A DNA stretch of 64,000 nt from Streptomyces sp. NBC_00620 (GTDB lineage: Bacteria; Actinomycetota; Actinomycetes; Streptomycetales; Streptomycetaceae). Location of the stretch: assembly GCF_026341825.1 (NCBI RefSeq), contig NZ_JAPENY010000002.1, positions 1,240,001-1,304,000 on the forward strand, in the 5' to 3' direction. Within the stretch, counting starts at the first letter, position 1. Each line of letters begins with the position of its first letter. The notes beneath the pieces are model-generated. The model did not search any database, was not told where the DNA came from, and saw only the letters and a list, made by a program, of their open reading frames with translations. The translations under genes were made by a program, and so were the position numbers. Shown here in pieces: positions 16,437 to 26,292 of the stretch.

Positions 16437-16508
16437 CAAGGTGGTCGGGTCGGTGGGGAGCCGACGGAGGCGGGGGAGTCCACCGCACCACTACGTCAGC
16501 GAGATGCC

Positions 16509-16655
16509 ATGACCGCGAGCTCCGCCACCGCCACCCGTGTCCGCGCCCGCACGGGCGGCCCCAAGGACGACGGACCCAAGATCCTCGAGCACGTCGCGGG
16601 CTGGACCTTCGTGGTCGTCCTGGCCATGCTCGTCACGCAGCTGGGCCTGCTGTGA
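16509..16655 (+). CDS. 48-residue single-pass membrane protein
   Basis: It starts at ATG 16509 with MTASSATATRVRARTGGPKD and has one transmembrane helix at the C-terminus (about 29-48, VAGWTFVVVLAMLVTQLGLL). The charged, disordered N-terminus should be cytoplasmic. No family is recognised. It precedes a TetR regulator by 107 bases on the same strand. Codon use is typical for the genome, which supports it as a real gene. The ribosome-binding site is weak. Confidence 0.65.
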   Translation: MTASSATATRVRARTGGPKDDGPKILEHVAGWTFVVVLAMLVTQLGLL

Positions 16656-16762
16656 GCTGAACCCCCGGTGGGCGCCCGCAGCCGACGAGAGTCGAACGAG
16701 CAGGTGGCGTCCGTCTGCCATACTTCGGAGGTTCCGTCGGCAGCCGGAGACCAGGATCGAAA

Positions 16763-17428
16763 TTGAATAGTAGTCAGCAGCGTGGCGTCGAGCGTCCTAG
16801 AGCGCGCGGTACCGACCGCTCACTGGCGCGCCGCGCCGAACTCATCGCCATCGGGCGCAAGTTGTTCGCCGACACGTCGTACGACGCGCTGTCGATGGAC
16901 GACATCGCGCGACAGGCGCATGTCGCCAAGGGGCTGATCTACTACTACTTCAAGTCCAAGCGCGGCTACTACCTCGCGATCATCGAGGACTCGGTCACCG
17001 AGCTGGTCTCCCGGGCGGCGAGCGGCCTCGAACTCCCCCCGGCGGAGCGTGTGCACCGCACCATCGACGGCTATCTGCGCTACGCCGAGCACAACCAGTC
17101 CGCGTACCGCACGATCATCAGCGGCGGCGTCGGCTTCGACGCCGAGGTGCACGCCATCCGGGACGGCGTGCGCGAGGTCATCGTCGAGACCATCGCCGAA
17201 GGGGCGTACGGGCGGCGCGAGATCGCGCCGCTGCCGCGGATGGCCCTGCTCGGCTGGCTCTGCAGCGTCGAGGGGGCGACCCTCGACTGGATCGGCCACC
17301 AGGACCAGTCGCTGCCGCGCGACATCATGCGCGAGCTGCTGGTGAAGATGCTGGGCGGTGCCATGCGCGCGGTCGAGGAGCTGGACCCCTCGTACGCGGC
17401 CCCGGAGCCCGCACGCCGGGACGGCTGA
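16763..17428 (+). CDS. TetR family transcriptional regulator
   Basis: 221 residues. The only usable start in frame is TTG 16763, preceded by AGGAT. The N-terminal TetR helix-turn-helix is clear (ALSMDDIARQAHVAKGLIYY, then YFKSKRGYYLAII). The C-terminal ligand domain is of the type found near fatty-acid and secreted-enzyme genes, and its ligand is unknown. A 22-bp inverted repeat lies upstream at 16415-16436. It is convergent with the chitinase gene. Confidence 0.85.
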   Translation: MNSSQQRGVERPRARGTDRSLARRAELIAIGRKLFADTSYDALSMDDIARQAHVAKGLIYYYFKSKRGYYLAIIEDSVTELVSRAASGLELPPAERVHRTIDGYLRYAEHNQSAYRTIISGGVGFDAEVHAIRDGVREVIVETIAEGAYGRREIAPLPRMALLGWLCSVEGATLDWIGHQDQSLPRDIMRELLVKMLGGAMRAVEELDPSYAAPEPARRDG

Positions 17429-17432
17429 ACAA

Positions 17433-17460
17433 GGGGCGGGAGCCGCCGGACCCCCGCCCC
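17433..17460. terminator. Stem-loop between convergent TetR and chitinase genes
   Basis: GGGGCGGG pairs with CCCGCCCC over 8 bp with a 12-base loop, right after the TetR stop and 19 bases before the chitinase stop. Confidence 0.6.
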
Positions 17461-17479
17461 AAGTGACTTGCCAGTACGG

Positions 17480-18751
<1,272 letters not shown>

Positions 18752-18843
18752 CGATGTCTCCTCGTGGGGGAGGGGAGAGCGGGGGAGCCGTGCTGGGACC
18801 TGCCGAGTGCTGTTTGGCATGAACGCGGTGAGGCGTTGGAGGA

Positions 18844-18872
18844 ACCCTAGGAGGACTAGACCAGTGCGTCAA
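18844..18872 (-). promoter_or_regulatory. Chitinase promoter with DasR-like operator in the spacer
   Basis: On the minus strand TTGACG and TAGGGT are separated by exactly 17 bases. ACTGGTCTAGTCCT (18852-18865) fills the spacer. A second TTGGTCC half lies just upstream, giving the direct-repeat layout known for Streptomyces chitinase promoters. A DasR-bound spacer would block RNA polymerase until glucosamine-6-phosphate releases it. The intergenic stretch to 19082 also holds the promoter of the acyl-CoA dehydrogenase, which I cannot place exactly. Confidence 0.75.
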
Positions 18873-19082
18873 TGGTGCGGACCAATTTCCCTTTCTTTTA
18901 GTAAGCGGTCGTTAACTGGTGACTCGGTGCCTCCGATCGGGCATACTCACAGCGCCACAGCCGCTGGTCAGCCGGTTCTGTAACCCGGAACGGCAGCATC
19001 GGTCGAGGCCAGTGAGAGCAGGCGGAAGCCACCCCACCCAGGTGAGCGTTCGCCAGTGCCCAACAGGGAGGAGAGCGTCCCC

Positions 19083-20255
19083 ATGCCCGACCGCGCCCCG
19101 CAGCCGGTGGACCGTCAACTGCCCACGGACGAGGCCCGGGATCTGATCTCGCTCGTCCGCGACATCGCGCAGCGCGAGATCGCCCCGCAGGCGGCCGAGC
19201 AGGAGGACGCCGGGCACTTCCCGCGCGATGTCTTCCGCCTGCTGTCCGAGTCAGGACTGCTCGGACTGCCCTACGACTCCGGGTACGGCGGCGGCGACCA
19301 GCCGTACGAGGTCTATCTCCAGGCCCTCGAAGAGCTCGCCGCGGCCCGCCTCACCATCGGCCTCGGCGTCAGCGTGCACTCCCTCGCCTGTCACGCCCTC
19401 GCGAACTACGGCACCAAGGAACAGCAGGCCGAGCACCTGCCCGCGATGCTCGGCGGCGGCCTGCTCGGCGCGTACTGCCTCTCCGAACCGTCCTCGGGCT
19501 CGGATGCCGCGTCACTCCGTACGAAGGCGGTACGGGACGGCGACGACTGGGTGATCACGGGCACCAAGGCCTGGATCACCCACGGCGGAGTCGCCGACTT
19601 CTACACCGTGCTCGCGCGCAGCGGGGCCGAGGGTGCCCGCGGCATCACGGCTTTCCTGGTGCCGGGCGACGCCGAGGGCCTGAGCGCCGCGCCGCCCGAG
19701 AAGAAGATGGGCATGAAGGGCTCGCCCACCGCGCAGGTGCACTTCGACGGTGTACGGATTTCCGACGACCGGAGGATCGGCGACGAGGGCCAGGGTTTCG
19801 CGATCGCCCTGTCCGCGCTCGACTCCGGACGGCTCGGCATCGCGGCCTGTGCGATCGGCGTGGCCCAGGCGGCCCTTGACGAGGCCCTGGCCTACGCCAC
19901 CGGCAGGCTTCAGTTCGGGCGGCCGATCTCGGACTTCCAGGGGCTGCGCTTCATGCTCGCGGACATGGCGACGCAGATCGAGGCGGGCCGGGCGCTCTAC
20001 CTCGCCGCCGCACGGCTGCGCGACGCGGGCCGGCCGTTCTCCAAGCAGGCGGCCATGGCCAAGCTGCTGTGCACGGACACCGCGATGAAGGTCACCACGG
20101 ACGCCGTCCAGGTCCTCGGCGGGTACGGCTACACCGCCGACTTCCCCGTCGAGCGCTACATGCGCGAGGCCAAGGTCCTCCAGATCGTCGAGGGCACCAA
20201 TCAGATCCAGCGGATGGTCATCGCCCGTCACCTCGCGGGTCCTGAGTCCCGCTGA
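19083..20255 (+). CDS. Acyl-CoA dehydrogenase
   Basis: 390 residues from ATG 19083, placed 10 bases after GGAGGAG; an upstream GTG at 19056 includes that site and is rejected. It is an FAD enzyme that introduces the alpha-beta double bond of acyl-CoA. Typical signatures are GAYCLSEPSSGSDA, WITHGGVADFYTV, the catalytic-base region near ILGGYGYTADFPVERYMREAK (read here as VLGGYGYT) and IVEGTNQIQ at the C-terminus. Substrate length cannot be read. The next same-strand genes include a phosphotransferase of the kind often found with acyl-CoA dehydrogenases. Confidence 0.9.
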   Translation: MPDRAPQPVDRQLPTDEARDLISLVRDIAQREIAPQAAEQEDAGHFPRDVFRLLSESGLLGLPYDSGYGGGDQPYEVYLQALEELAAARLTIGLGVSVHSLACHALANYGTKEQQAEHLPAMLGGGLLGAYCLSEPSSGSDAASLRTKAVRDGDDWVITGTKAWITHGGVADFYTVLARSGAEGARGITAFLVPGDAEGLSAAPPEKKMGMKGSPTAQVHFDGVRISDDRRIGDEGQGFAIALSALDSGRLGIAACAIGVAQAALDEALAYATGRLQFGRPISDFQGLRFMLADMATQIEAGRALYLAAARLRDAGRPFSKQAAMAKLLCTDTAMKVTTDAVQVLGGYGYTADFPVERYMREAKVLQIVEGTNQIQRMVIARHLAGPESR

Positions 20256-20481
20256 ACTGCCCGTGGCCGTACATCGCCGACGGCGACGCCAGCCGGACCC
20301 ACTCGGGGTCGTGGCGCCCCGGCAGCGTGCGGCCGCGATCGGCCCAGGTGCGGATGAGGGCGCGGTAGATGGGGGGATCCTGGAGCGGCGGAGCCTGCTG
20401 AACCGGCCGCTGAACCGATTCTGCGGGAGCCGGAACGAGGATCCTGCGCCGACGCCCGGTCGCTGAATATGTGGGGGTCAT
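20218..20481 (-). CDS. Conserved hypothetical protein, antisense to the dehydrogenase 3' end
   Basis: 87 residues from ATG 20481 (ATG 20496 is also possible). It is Arg- and Pro-rich at the N-terminus, then has a conserved-looking core PPIYRALIRTWADRGRTLPG and RHDPEWVRLAS. Short proteins with this RTLPGRxDxEW pattern occur in Streptomyces, so I think it is real. Its last 38 bases overlap the end of the acyl-CoA dehydrogenase on the opposite strand. No function is assigned. Confidence 0.55.
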   Translation of the reverse strand: MTPTYSATGRRRRILVPAPAESVQRPVQQAPPLQDPPIYRALIRTWADRGRTLPGRHDPEWVRLASPSAMYGHGQFSGTQDPRGDGR

Positions 20482-20582
20482 ACCGGGGCAACGCATGGGC
20501 GGGCAGGCAGGTCACCGGCCCCCGGAATCGACCGTGAGTTCGCGGTGAGCCCGTACGGGGACTTCGGACGGGCGCACGATCT

Positions 20583-20630
20583 GGCCCCCGGCAGATATCT
20601 GACGTACCGTCATCTGCGCCGCCGGGGGCC
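20583..20630. promoter_or_regulatory. Nested inverted repeat upstream of the lipocalin-like gene
   Basis: Outer arms are GGCCCCCGG and CCGGGGGCC, middle arms GCAGA and TCTGC, and the core is TGACG-TAC-CGTCA (20600-20612). The core looks like TetR-type operators near fatty-acid genes, while the outer arms could form a hairpin. Apart from the small minus-strand gene, the 20256-20678 gap holds nothing else I can identify. Confidence 0.45.
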
Positions 20631-20678
20631 GCATCCCTCCGGGCGACGTCAACTGCCGTGCGCCCAGGGAGGCTTGCC

Positions 20679-21806
20679 GTGCCCGACGACCGCCCCGTTG
20701 CCCTCGACGAGTACCCCGTGCACCAGGTGCCCCTGTCCATGAAGCATGTCGCCACCGGGGACCGGAACGCCTACGACCGCTGCATCTTCCACGTCTTCGA
20801 CCACCGCGGGCGGGCGCTGCTGATCGTGGGGCTCGGCGTGTATCCGAACGCCGGGGTGATCGACGCGTACGCCACCCTGCGGGACGGGAACCGCCTGCAC
20901 GCGGTACGGGCGTCGGACGCGCTCGGCGACGACCGGATGAACCTCTCCGTGGGACCACTGCGCATCCTTGTCGAACGCCCCCTGAAGGACTTCGTCCTGC
21001 GGTGTGAGGCCGATCCCGACGACCCCGACGGGCTGTCGTACGAGATCAACTGGTCGGCGGACTTCCCGGCCCTCTGGGAGCCGCACCACCTGCAGCGGCG
21101 AGGCGGACGGCTCACTCTGGAAGGCAGGCGCTTCGTGCAGGCGGGACGCTGCGAGGGCTGGATCCGCGTCGGCGGCGAGGAGATACGCCTGACCGGTGAC
21201 CAGTGGACCGGCACCCGCGACCGCAGCTGGGGCGTGCGCCCGATTCCGGGCGAGGAGGGCGGCCGGCTCGCGGACGAGAACCAGACCGAGGGATTCCACT
21301 GGCTCTGGTGCCCGGTGCGCTTCGAGGACCGGTTCCTGATGGTCGTCATCCAGGAGGACGCCGACGGACACCGCACCCTCAACGACGCGACACTCGTACG
21401 CGACGGGCATCGCGACCTCCAACTCGGCTGGCCCCAGGCCGACATCACCTACCGCCCGGGTACCCGCCACCCCACGTCCGCCGTAATCCACCTCACACAT
21501 CCGGCGGACCGCAAACCCATGGAGCTGGGAGTGGAGGTCCTCACCTCCTCCCCGCTGGCCGTGGGCGCCGGCTATCCGCCCGCCGACGACTGGCAGCACG
21601 GCACCTGGCGCGGCCGCGACTGGACCGACCGCCGCGTCTACGACCTCGCCGACCCGTCGGCTCACCCGCTCGCCGCGTACGGGGTGATCGACCACGCCGC
21701 CCGCTTCACCCTGAACGGGCAGACCGGGCACGGGATCTTCGAGCACGGCTCGTTCGGCCGCCACGATCCCAGCGGCTTCACCGGATTCGACTCGGTCGCG
21801 CACTGA
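20679..21806 (+). CDS. Conserved protein, lipocalin/CrtC-like (DUF7064-type)
   Basis: 375 residues from GTG 20679, 6 bases after GGGAGG. No catalytic motif is recognised. It is beta-rich with many Trp and His residues: CIFHVFDHRGRALLIVGLGV, TEGFHWLWCPVRFEDRFLMV and HGIFEHGSFGRHD. The pattern suggests the double-lipocalin fold of hydroxyneurosporene-synthase-like proteins. It ends 12 bases before a phosphotransferase gene, and the pair recurs with acyl-CoA dehydrogenases in actinomycetes. A role in lipid or isoprenoid handling is inference. Confidence 0.65.
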   Translation: MPDDRPVALDEYPVHQVPLSMKHVATGDRNAYDRCIFHVFDHRGRALLIVGLGVYPNAGVIDAYATLRDGNRLHAVRASDALGDDRMNLSVGPLRILVERPLKDFVLRCEADPDDPDGLSYEINWSADFPALWEPHHLQRRGGRLTLEGRRFVQAGRCEGWIRVGGEEIRLTGDQWTGTRDRSWGVRPIPGEEGGRLADENQTEGFHWLWCPVRFEDRFLMVVIQEDADGHRTLNDATLVRDGHRDLQLGWPQADITYRPGTRHPTSAVIHLTHPADRKPMELGVEVLTSSPLAVGAGYPPADDWQHGTWRGRDWTDRRVYDLADPSAHPLAAYGVIDHAARFTLNGQTGHGIFEHGSFGRHDPSGFTGFDSVAH

Positions 21807-21818
21807 ACGGGCCCTGAG

Positions 21819-22913
21819 ATGACCACAGCACCCCGCCCGCGTACGACGACCCGCGACCTCCAGGAACTGACCGGCCGGCTGACCGGCTGGCTCGCCACGC
21901 GCCTCCCCGGCGCCAGGGCGGTGAACGTCACCGTCCCCGAGTCCAACGGCATGTCCAGCGAAACCCTGCTCTTCGACATCGAGCACCCCGAACCACCCTT
22001 GCGCGCCTGCGCGTTGAGACTGGCGGCGGACCCGGCGGCGTACACGGTCTTCCCCGTCTACGACATGCCCAGGCAGTACCGCACGATGCGGCTGGTCGCG
22101 GAGCACACCGACCTGCCCGTGCCGCGCGTGCTGTGGCTGGAGGAGGACCCGGGCCCGCTCGGGGCGCCGTTCTTCGTCATGGAACGGATCGCCGGGCGAG
22201 TGCCGCCGGACGTCATGCCCTATACGTACGAGGGGAATTGGCTCCACGCGGCGAGCGACGAGGAGCGAGAGCTCCTCGAGTCGGCCTCGATCGGACTTCT
22301 GGCGCGTCTGCACGACCAAGTGCCCGTGAAGGAGGCGGACTTCCTGTCCCTCACGGGCGACCGGAGCCCGCTGAGGCGTCACGTCGAGGCACAACACGCC
22401 TACTACGAATGGGTGGTTGACGGGCTGTCACGCTCGCCCCTCATCGAGAGCGCCTTCGCCCGGCTCGACGACCTGTGGCCGCGCGACGAGGGCGAGGCGG
22501 TGCTCAACTGGGGCGACGCGCGCATCGGGAACGTCATCTACGACGGTTTCGAACCCGCCGCCGTCCTCGACTGGGAGATGGCGGCCCTGGCCCCGCGCGA
22601 GGTGGACCTCGGCTGGACCGTCTATCTGCACCGCTTCTTCCAGGACCTCACCGTGAGCTTCGGCCAGGCGGGCCTGCCCGACTTCCTGCGCCGCGACCGG
22701 GTGGAGCGGCGCTACGCCGAACTCACCGGCCACACACCGCGGGACATGGACTTCTACACGCTGTACGCCGCTCTGCGCCACGCGATCGTGATGCTGCGCA
22801 TCGCCTACCGACAGGCGCACTTCGGCGAGGTCACCGTCCCCCGGGACCCGGACACACTGATCCTGCACCACGGCAGCCTGCGAGCCATGGTGCAGGGCAG
22901 CTACTGGAGTTGA
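21819..22913 (+). CDS. Phosphotransferase family protein (APH/ACAD10-like kinase)
   Basis: 364 residues from ATG 21819. It has an aminoglycoside-phosphotransferase-like kinase fold: an N-lobe near ETLLFDIE and ACALRLAAD, then VLNWGDARIGNVIYDG with the catalytic Asp and metal-binding Asn, and AAVLDWEMAALAPREVDLGW as the DxD segment. The usual HGD triplet reads WGD. Relatives act on hydroxyacyl-CoA or similar substrates beside acyl-CoA dehydrogenases, and antibiotic resistance is not implied. It is convergent with the gene at 22944. Confidence 0.8.
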   Translation: MTTAPRPRTTTRDLQELTGRLTGWLATRLPGARAVNVTVPESNGMSSETLLFDIEHPEPPLRACALRLAADPAAYTVFPVYDMPRQYRTMRLVAEHTDLPVPRVLWLEEDPGPLGAPFFVMERIAGRVPPDVMPYTYEGNWLHAASDEERELLESASIGLLARLHDQVPVKEADFLSLTGDRSPLRRHVEAQHAYYEWVVDGLSRSPLIESAFARLDDLWPRDEGEAVLNWGDARIGNVIYDGFEPAAVLDWEMAALAPREVDLGWTVYLHRFFQDLTVSFGQAGLPDFLRRDRVERRYAELTGHTPRDMDFYTLYAALRHAIVMLRIAYRQAHFGEVTVPRDPDTLILHHGSLRAMVQGSYWS

Positions 22914-22943
22914 CCGGTCGTCAGTCGCGGAACGCGAGGACGG

Positions 22944-23381
22944 TCAGGCGGCCAGGCGCCGCATCTCGGGGACGCGGATGGGGCGCGAGCTCGGGCCGCC
23001 CACGTGCGAGAACGGCTGGGTCCGCCAGTCGAGCCCCTGAGGGAGCGTCAACAGCAGGGCCGTGTCCTGCTCCTGGAGTTCCGCGGTCTCGTCCGCGGGC
23101 TGTGCGTCGTCCGCCGCCCGGCCCGTACCGGTGCAGACCGTGAGACCGAACGGGTTCCACGGCGAGGCGCACAGCGCGTGCTCGGGCAGGACCTCCTCGT
23201 CCGCCAGGAGCGCGATGGGCTGCGCGCAGTCCGGGCAGATCACCCGGTACATCTCGAAGGTGTCGTACGCGTCGAACTCCTCACCGTCCAGGGCGTCGGG
23301 TTCGACGCCCTCCGGCTCGGGTTCGGACACGGCCTGCTGCCGCTTGGACGCGGTACGACCAGGGCGCTTAAGACTCTGCAT
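22944..23381 (-). CDS. Conserved hypothetical protein with CPxC motif
   Basis: 145 residues from ATG 23381, behind GGGGGAG. The N-terminus is basic (MQSLKRPGRTASKRQQ) and followed by an acidic stretch. VICPDCAQPIALLADEE then gives a CxxC pair, and further Cys lie in ALCASPW and TVCTGTGR. Four cysteines could bind zinc. The C-terminus is Pro/Arg rich. No function is known. It diverges from the Lrp gene. Confidence 0.7.
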   Translation of the reverse strand: MQSLKRPGRTASKRQQAVSEPEPEGVEPDALDGEEFDAYDTFEMYRVICPDCAQPIALLADEEVLPEHALCASPWNPFGLTVCTGTGRAADDAQPADETAELQEQDTALLLTLPQGLDWRTQPFSHVGGPSSRPIRVPEMRRLAA

Positions 23382-23648
23382 GGGTTTCTCCCCCTCGGGT
23401 GGGCCGACAAGGCACTGCGGCCTCGACCACAGCAAGCACTTCCCGTCCCGTCTCTGCCGTAATCACGAGAACATCACGGACCCGGTTCCGACTATGTGGC
23501 GTTCGTCACATGCCGCCCGCAGGTGCCCGGCCCGGTGGATTTGTCCCCCCGTCTCCTCGCAGGCCACTCCCGGCTACATCACAAACCGGGTATGACCTGC
23601 GCCGCTCAGGTATCCGACGGGATCAAGGGCCCTGTAGGTTCTTGCGCC

Positions 23649-24089
23649 ATGGAGGAGCTGGACCGACAAATCGTGCAGCTGCTCGTCGCGGACGGGCGGA
23701 TGAGTTACACCGACCTGGGCAAGGCCACGGGCCTGTCCACGTCTGCCGTGCACCAACGGGTGCGCCGGCTGGAGCAGCGCGGCGTCATCCGCGGCTATGC
23801 CGCGGTCGTGGACCCGGAGGCCGTCGGGCTGCCCCTGACCGCCTTCATCTCGGTGAAGCCGTTCGACCCCAGCGCCCCCGACGACATCGCGGAACGCCTC
23901 GCCGGTGTGCCCGAACTCGAGGCCTGCCACAGCGTTGCGGGCGACGAGAACTACATCCTCAAGGTGCGCGTCTCGACCCCGCACGAGCTGGAGGAGCTCC
24001 TCGCCCGGCTGCGTTCCCTCGCGGGGGTGTCGACGCGGACGACGGTGGTGCTGTCGACGCCCTACGAGGCTCGGCCGCCCCGGATCTGA
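23649..24089 (+). CDS. Lrp/AsnC family transcriptional regulator
   Basis: 146 residues from ATG 23649 (MEELDRQIVQLLVADGRMSY). The N-terminal helix-turn-helix contains TDLGKATGLSTSAVHQRVRR. The C-terminal RAM ligand domain has ECHS-like EACHSVAGDENYILKV and a beta strand TTVVLSTPYE. The frame is open further upstream but that part does not resemble the family. It precedes the amidohydrolase by 47 bases and may control it. The effector, probably an amino acid, is unknown. Confidence 0.9.
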   Translation: MEELDRQIVQLLVADGRMSYTDLGKATGLSTSAVHQRVRRLEQRGVIRGYAAVVDPEAVGLPLTAFISVKPFDPSAPDDIAERLAGVPELEACHSVAGDENYILKVRVSTPHELEELLARLRSLAGVSTRTTVVLSTPYEARPPRI

Positions 24090-24136
24090 CGGCCCCCGGC
24101 GCGGAGCGGGTCGCGACAGGGGCGAGACTGTTCCCC

Positions 24137-25750
24137 ATGAGTGAGAGCACCGCCCCGTCGGACACCGTGCTGCTGCGCGGTGGAGAAGTCCACAGTCCCG
24201 CCGATCCCTTCGCCACCGCGATGGTCGTCGAACGCGGGCAGGTCGCCTGGGTCGGCTCGGAGGGCGCGGCCGACGCCTTCGCGGACGGGGTCGACGAGGT
24301 CGTGGACCTCGAAGGCGCACTGGTCACCCCGGCGTTCACCGACGCACACGTGCACACCACCTCGACGGGCCTCGCGCTCACCGGCCTCGACCTGTCCGAC
24401 GCCCCCTCCCTGGACGCCGCGCTCGCCCTCGTACGGGACTTCGCCACCGCCCGCCCCACCGACCGGGTCCTCCTCGGTCACGGCTGGGACGCCGCCCGCT
24501 GGCCCGGCGGACGCCCTCCCACGCGCGCCGAACTCGACGAGGCGACCGGCGGACGCCCGCTGTACCTCTCGCGCATCGACGTCCACTCGGCCGTCGTCAC
24601 CACCGCCCTCCTGGACCTGGTTCCGGGGGTCACCGATCGAGCCGGGTACCAGGACGGCCCGCTCACCCGCGACGCCCACCACGCCGTCCGTGCCGCCGCC
24701 CTCGGCGCCATCACCGGGGAGCAGCGCACCCGGGCCCAGCGCACCGCGCTCGCCCACGCCGCCTCCCTCGGTATCGGCTCCGTCCACGAGTGCGCGGGCC
24801 CGGACATCTCCTCCGAGGACGACTTCACCGGGCTGCTGCGGCTGGCCGCCGAGGAGCCGGGCCCCAGGGTCGTCGGCTACTGGGCGGAACAGGACATCGA
24901 CAAGGCCCGTGCCCTGGGTGCGATCGGAGCCGCGGGCGATCTCTTCGTGGACGGCTCCCTCGGCTCGTACACCGCCTGTCTGCACCAGCCGTACGCCGAC
25001 GCCGCCCACACCGGCACCGCCTACCTCGACGCGGCAGCCGTCGCCGCCCATGTCGCCGCGTGCACCGAGGCGGGCCTCCAGGCGGGCTTCCACGCCATCG
25101 GGGACGCCGCGGTGACCTCCGTGGTCGAAGGAGTGCGTGCCGCCGCGGAGAACGTCGGTCTGGCCCGCGTACGCGCCGCCCGGCACCGCGTCGAACACGC
25201 CGAGATGCTCACCCCCGAGACCATCGCGGCCTTCGCCGAGCTGGGCCTCACCGCCTCCGTGCAGCCCGCCTTCGACGCGCTCTGGGGCGGCGAGGACGGT
25301 ATGTACGCCCAGCGCCTGGGTGCCGAACGGGCCCGTACGCTCAACCCGTTCGCGGCCCTGCTGCGCACCGGCGTGCCGCTCGCCTTCGGGTCCGACAGTC
25401 CCGTCACCCCCTTCGACCCGTGGGGCACCGTCCGCGCGGCGGCCTTCCACCGGACGCCCGAGCACCGGGTGTCCGTACGCGCAGCCTTCACGGCGCATAC
25501 GCGCGGTGGATGGCGGGCCATCGGACGGGACGACGCGGGTGTCCTGGTGCCGGGCGCGCCCGCGGACTACGCCTTGTGGCGCACTGAGGACCTGATCGTG
25601 CAGGCTCCCGACGACCGGGTCGCACGCTGGTCCACCGACCCTCGCTCCGGCACACCCGGGCTGCCGGATCTGACCCCAGGGAACGACCTGCCCGTCTGCC
25701 TGCGCACCGTCGTGGGCGGCCGGACGGTATTCGTACGGCCTAACGAGTGA
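24137..25750 (+). CDS. YtcJ-type metal-dependent amidohydrolase
   Basis: 537 residues from ATG 24137. Composite beta domain with a TIM barrel: metal-binding HxH in FTDAHVHTTS (about residue 72), LGHGWDAARWPGG, the barrel ligands in GFHAIGD and HRVEHAEML, and the catalytic Asp in FGSDSPVTPFDPW. These are typical of the amidohydrolase_3 family (exoenzyme regulatory protein AepA/YtcJ). The substrate is unknown. An Lrp gene lies directly upstream. Confidence 0.85.
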   Translation: MSESTAPSDTVLLRGGEVHSPADPFATAMVVERGQVAWVGSEGAADAFADGVDEVVDLEGALVTPAFTDAHVHTTSTGLALTGLDLSDAPSLDAALALVRDFATARPTDRVLLGHGWDAARWPGGRPPTRAELDEATGGRPLYLSRIDVHSAVVTTALLDLVPGVTDRAGYQDGPLTRDAHHAVRAAALGAITGEQRTRAQRTALAHAASLGIGSVHECAGPDISSEDDFTGLLRLAAEEPGPRVVGYWAEQDIDKARALGAIGAAGDLFVDGSLGSYTACLHQPYADAAHTGTAYLDAAAVAAHVAACTEAGLQAGFHAIGDAAVTSVVEGVRAAAENVGLARVRAARHRVEHAEMLTPETIAAFAELGLTASVQPAFDALWGGEDGMYAQRLGAERARTLNPFAALLRTGVPLAFGSDSPVTPFDPWGTVRAAAFHRTPEHRVSVRAAFTAHTRGGWRAIGRDDAGVLVPGAPADYALWRTEDLIVQAPDDRVARWSTDPRSGTPGLPDLTPGNDLPVCLRTVVGGRTVFVRPNE

Positions 25751-26292
25751 TGTCCCGGGGTGGCGCGGCTCCGATCACCGCCCGCCGCCCCGTCGCGCGA
25801 CCTGCGCATCCTCCGCACTGACCAGGCGTTTGAGGGTAAAAGCGCAGGTCAGGCGACTGTTGACAGCTGGCCGCAGGTGGCGGGTAGGTTCGGCCGGGTC
25901 CACCACCGGACGTCCGACGGGGGAACTTCCGCGCGGTCTCGAAGCGCCGCTGGGTCAGGGGCGGTGTGCCGCACCGGCGCACCACCACTGGGAGCCAGGC
26001 CCAGCACCCGCGCAACGAGAGGCGAGGGAACGTTCCGACACGTCGGCAGGTGTGACCCGGGTGGGGCCCGGACGTTCAGTAGACAACGGCTTTCGGTCGA
26101 CCCGCAGCCAGCGGGTCCCTGGTCGGCCCGAAGGGCGCCGGGCCCCGATCCGCAGCAGGTGAGCTGCGCCGGGCGGGGTTTCCCCTTACCCGCCTCTTGT
26201 CGAATCGACACCCCCGTACCGACACCGCGGCGTGGCAGCGCAGGTTGAGGCCACTATGGTGGACCTCTGCGTACGGACTCGAAGGGGCAGCA
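25751..26292. other. 542-bp non-coding stretch with candidate promoter and long leader
   Basis: No convincing gene on either strand. A promoter-like pair TTGACA (25860-25865) and TAGGTT (25885-25890) with a 19-base spacer points to the mannose-synthase gene and would give a leader of about 390 bases. The leader is rich in short inverted repeats (for example CCGAC/GTCGG near 26036). I could not match it to a known riboswitch. Confidence 0.5.

Noticed and set aside
23399..24137. An uninterrupted frame fused to the amidohydrolase N-terminus.
   Set aside because: It overlaps the Lrp gene in another frame, and its residues are low-complexity Arg/Gly/Ala. The amidohydrolase N-terminus fits ATG 24137.
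25950..26110. Resemblance to a cobalamin riboswitch (CACTGGGAGCCAGG-like stretch).
   Set aside because: The conserved B12-box layout is missing and the downstream gene is unrelated to cobalamin.
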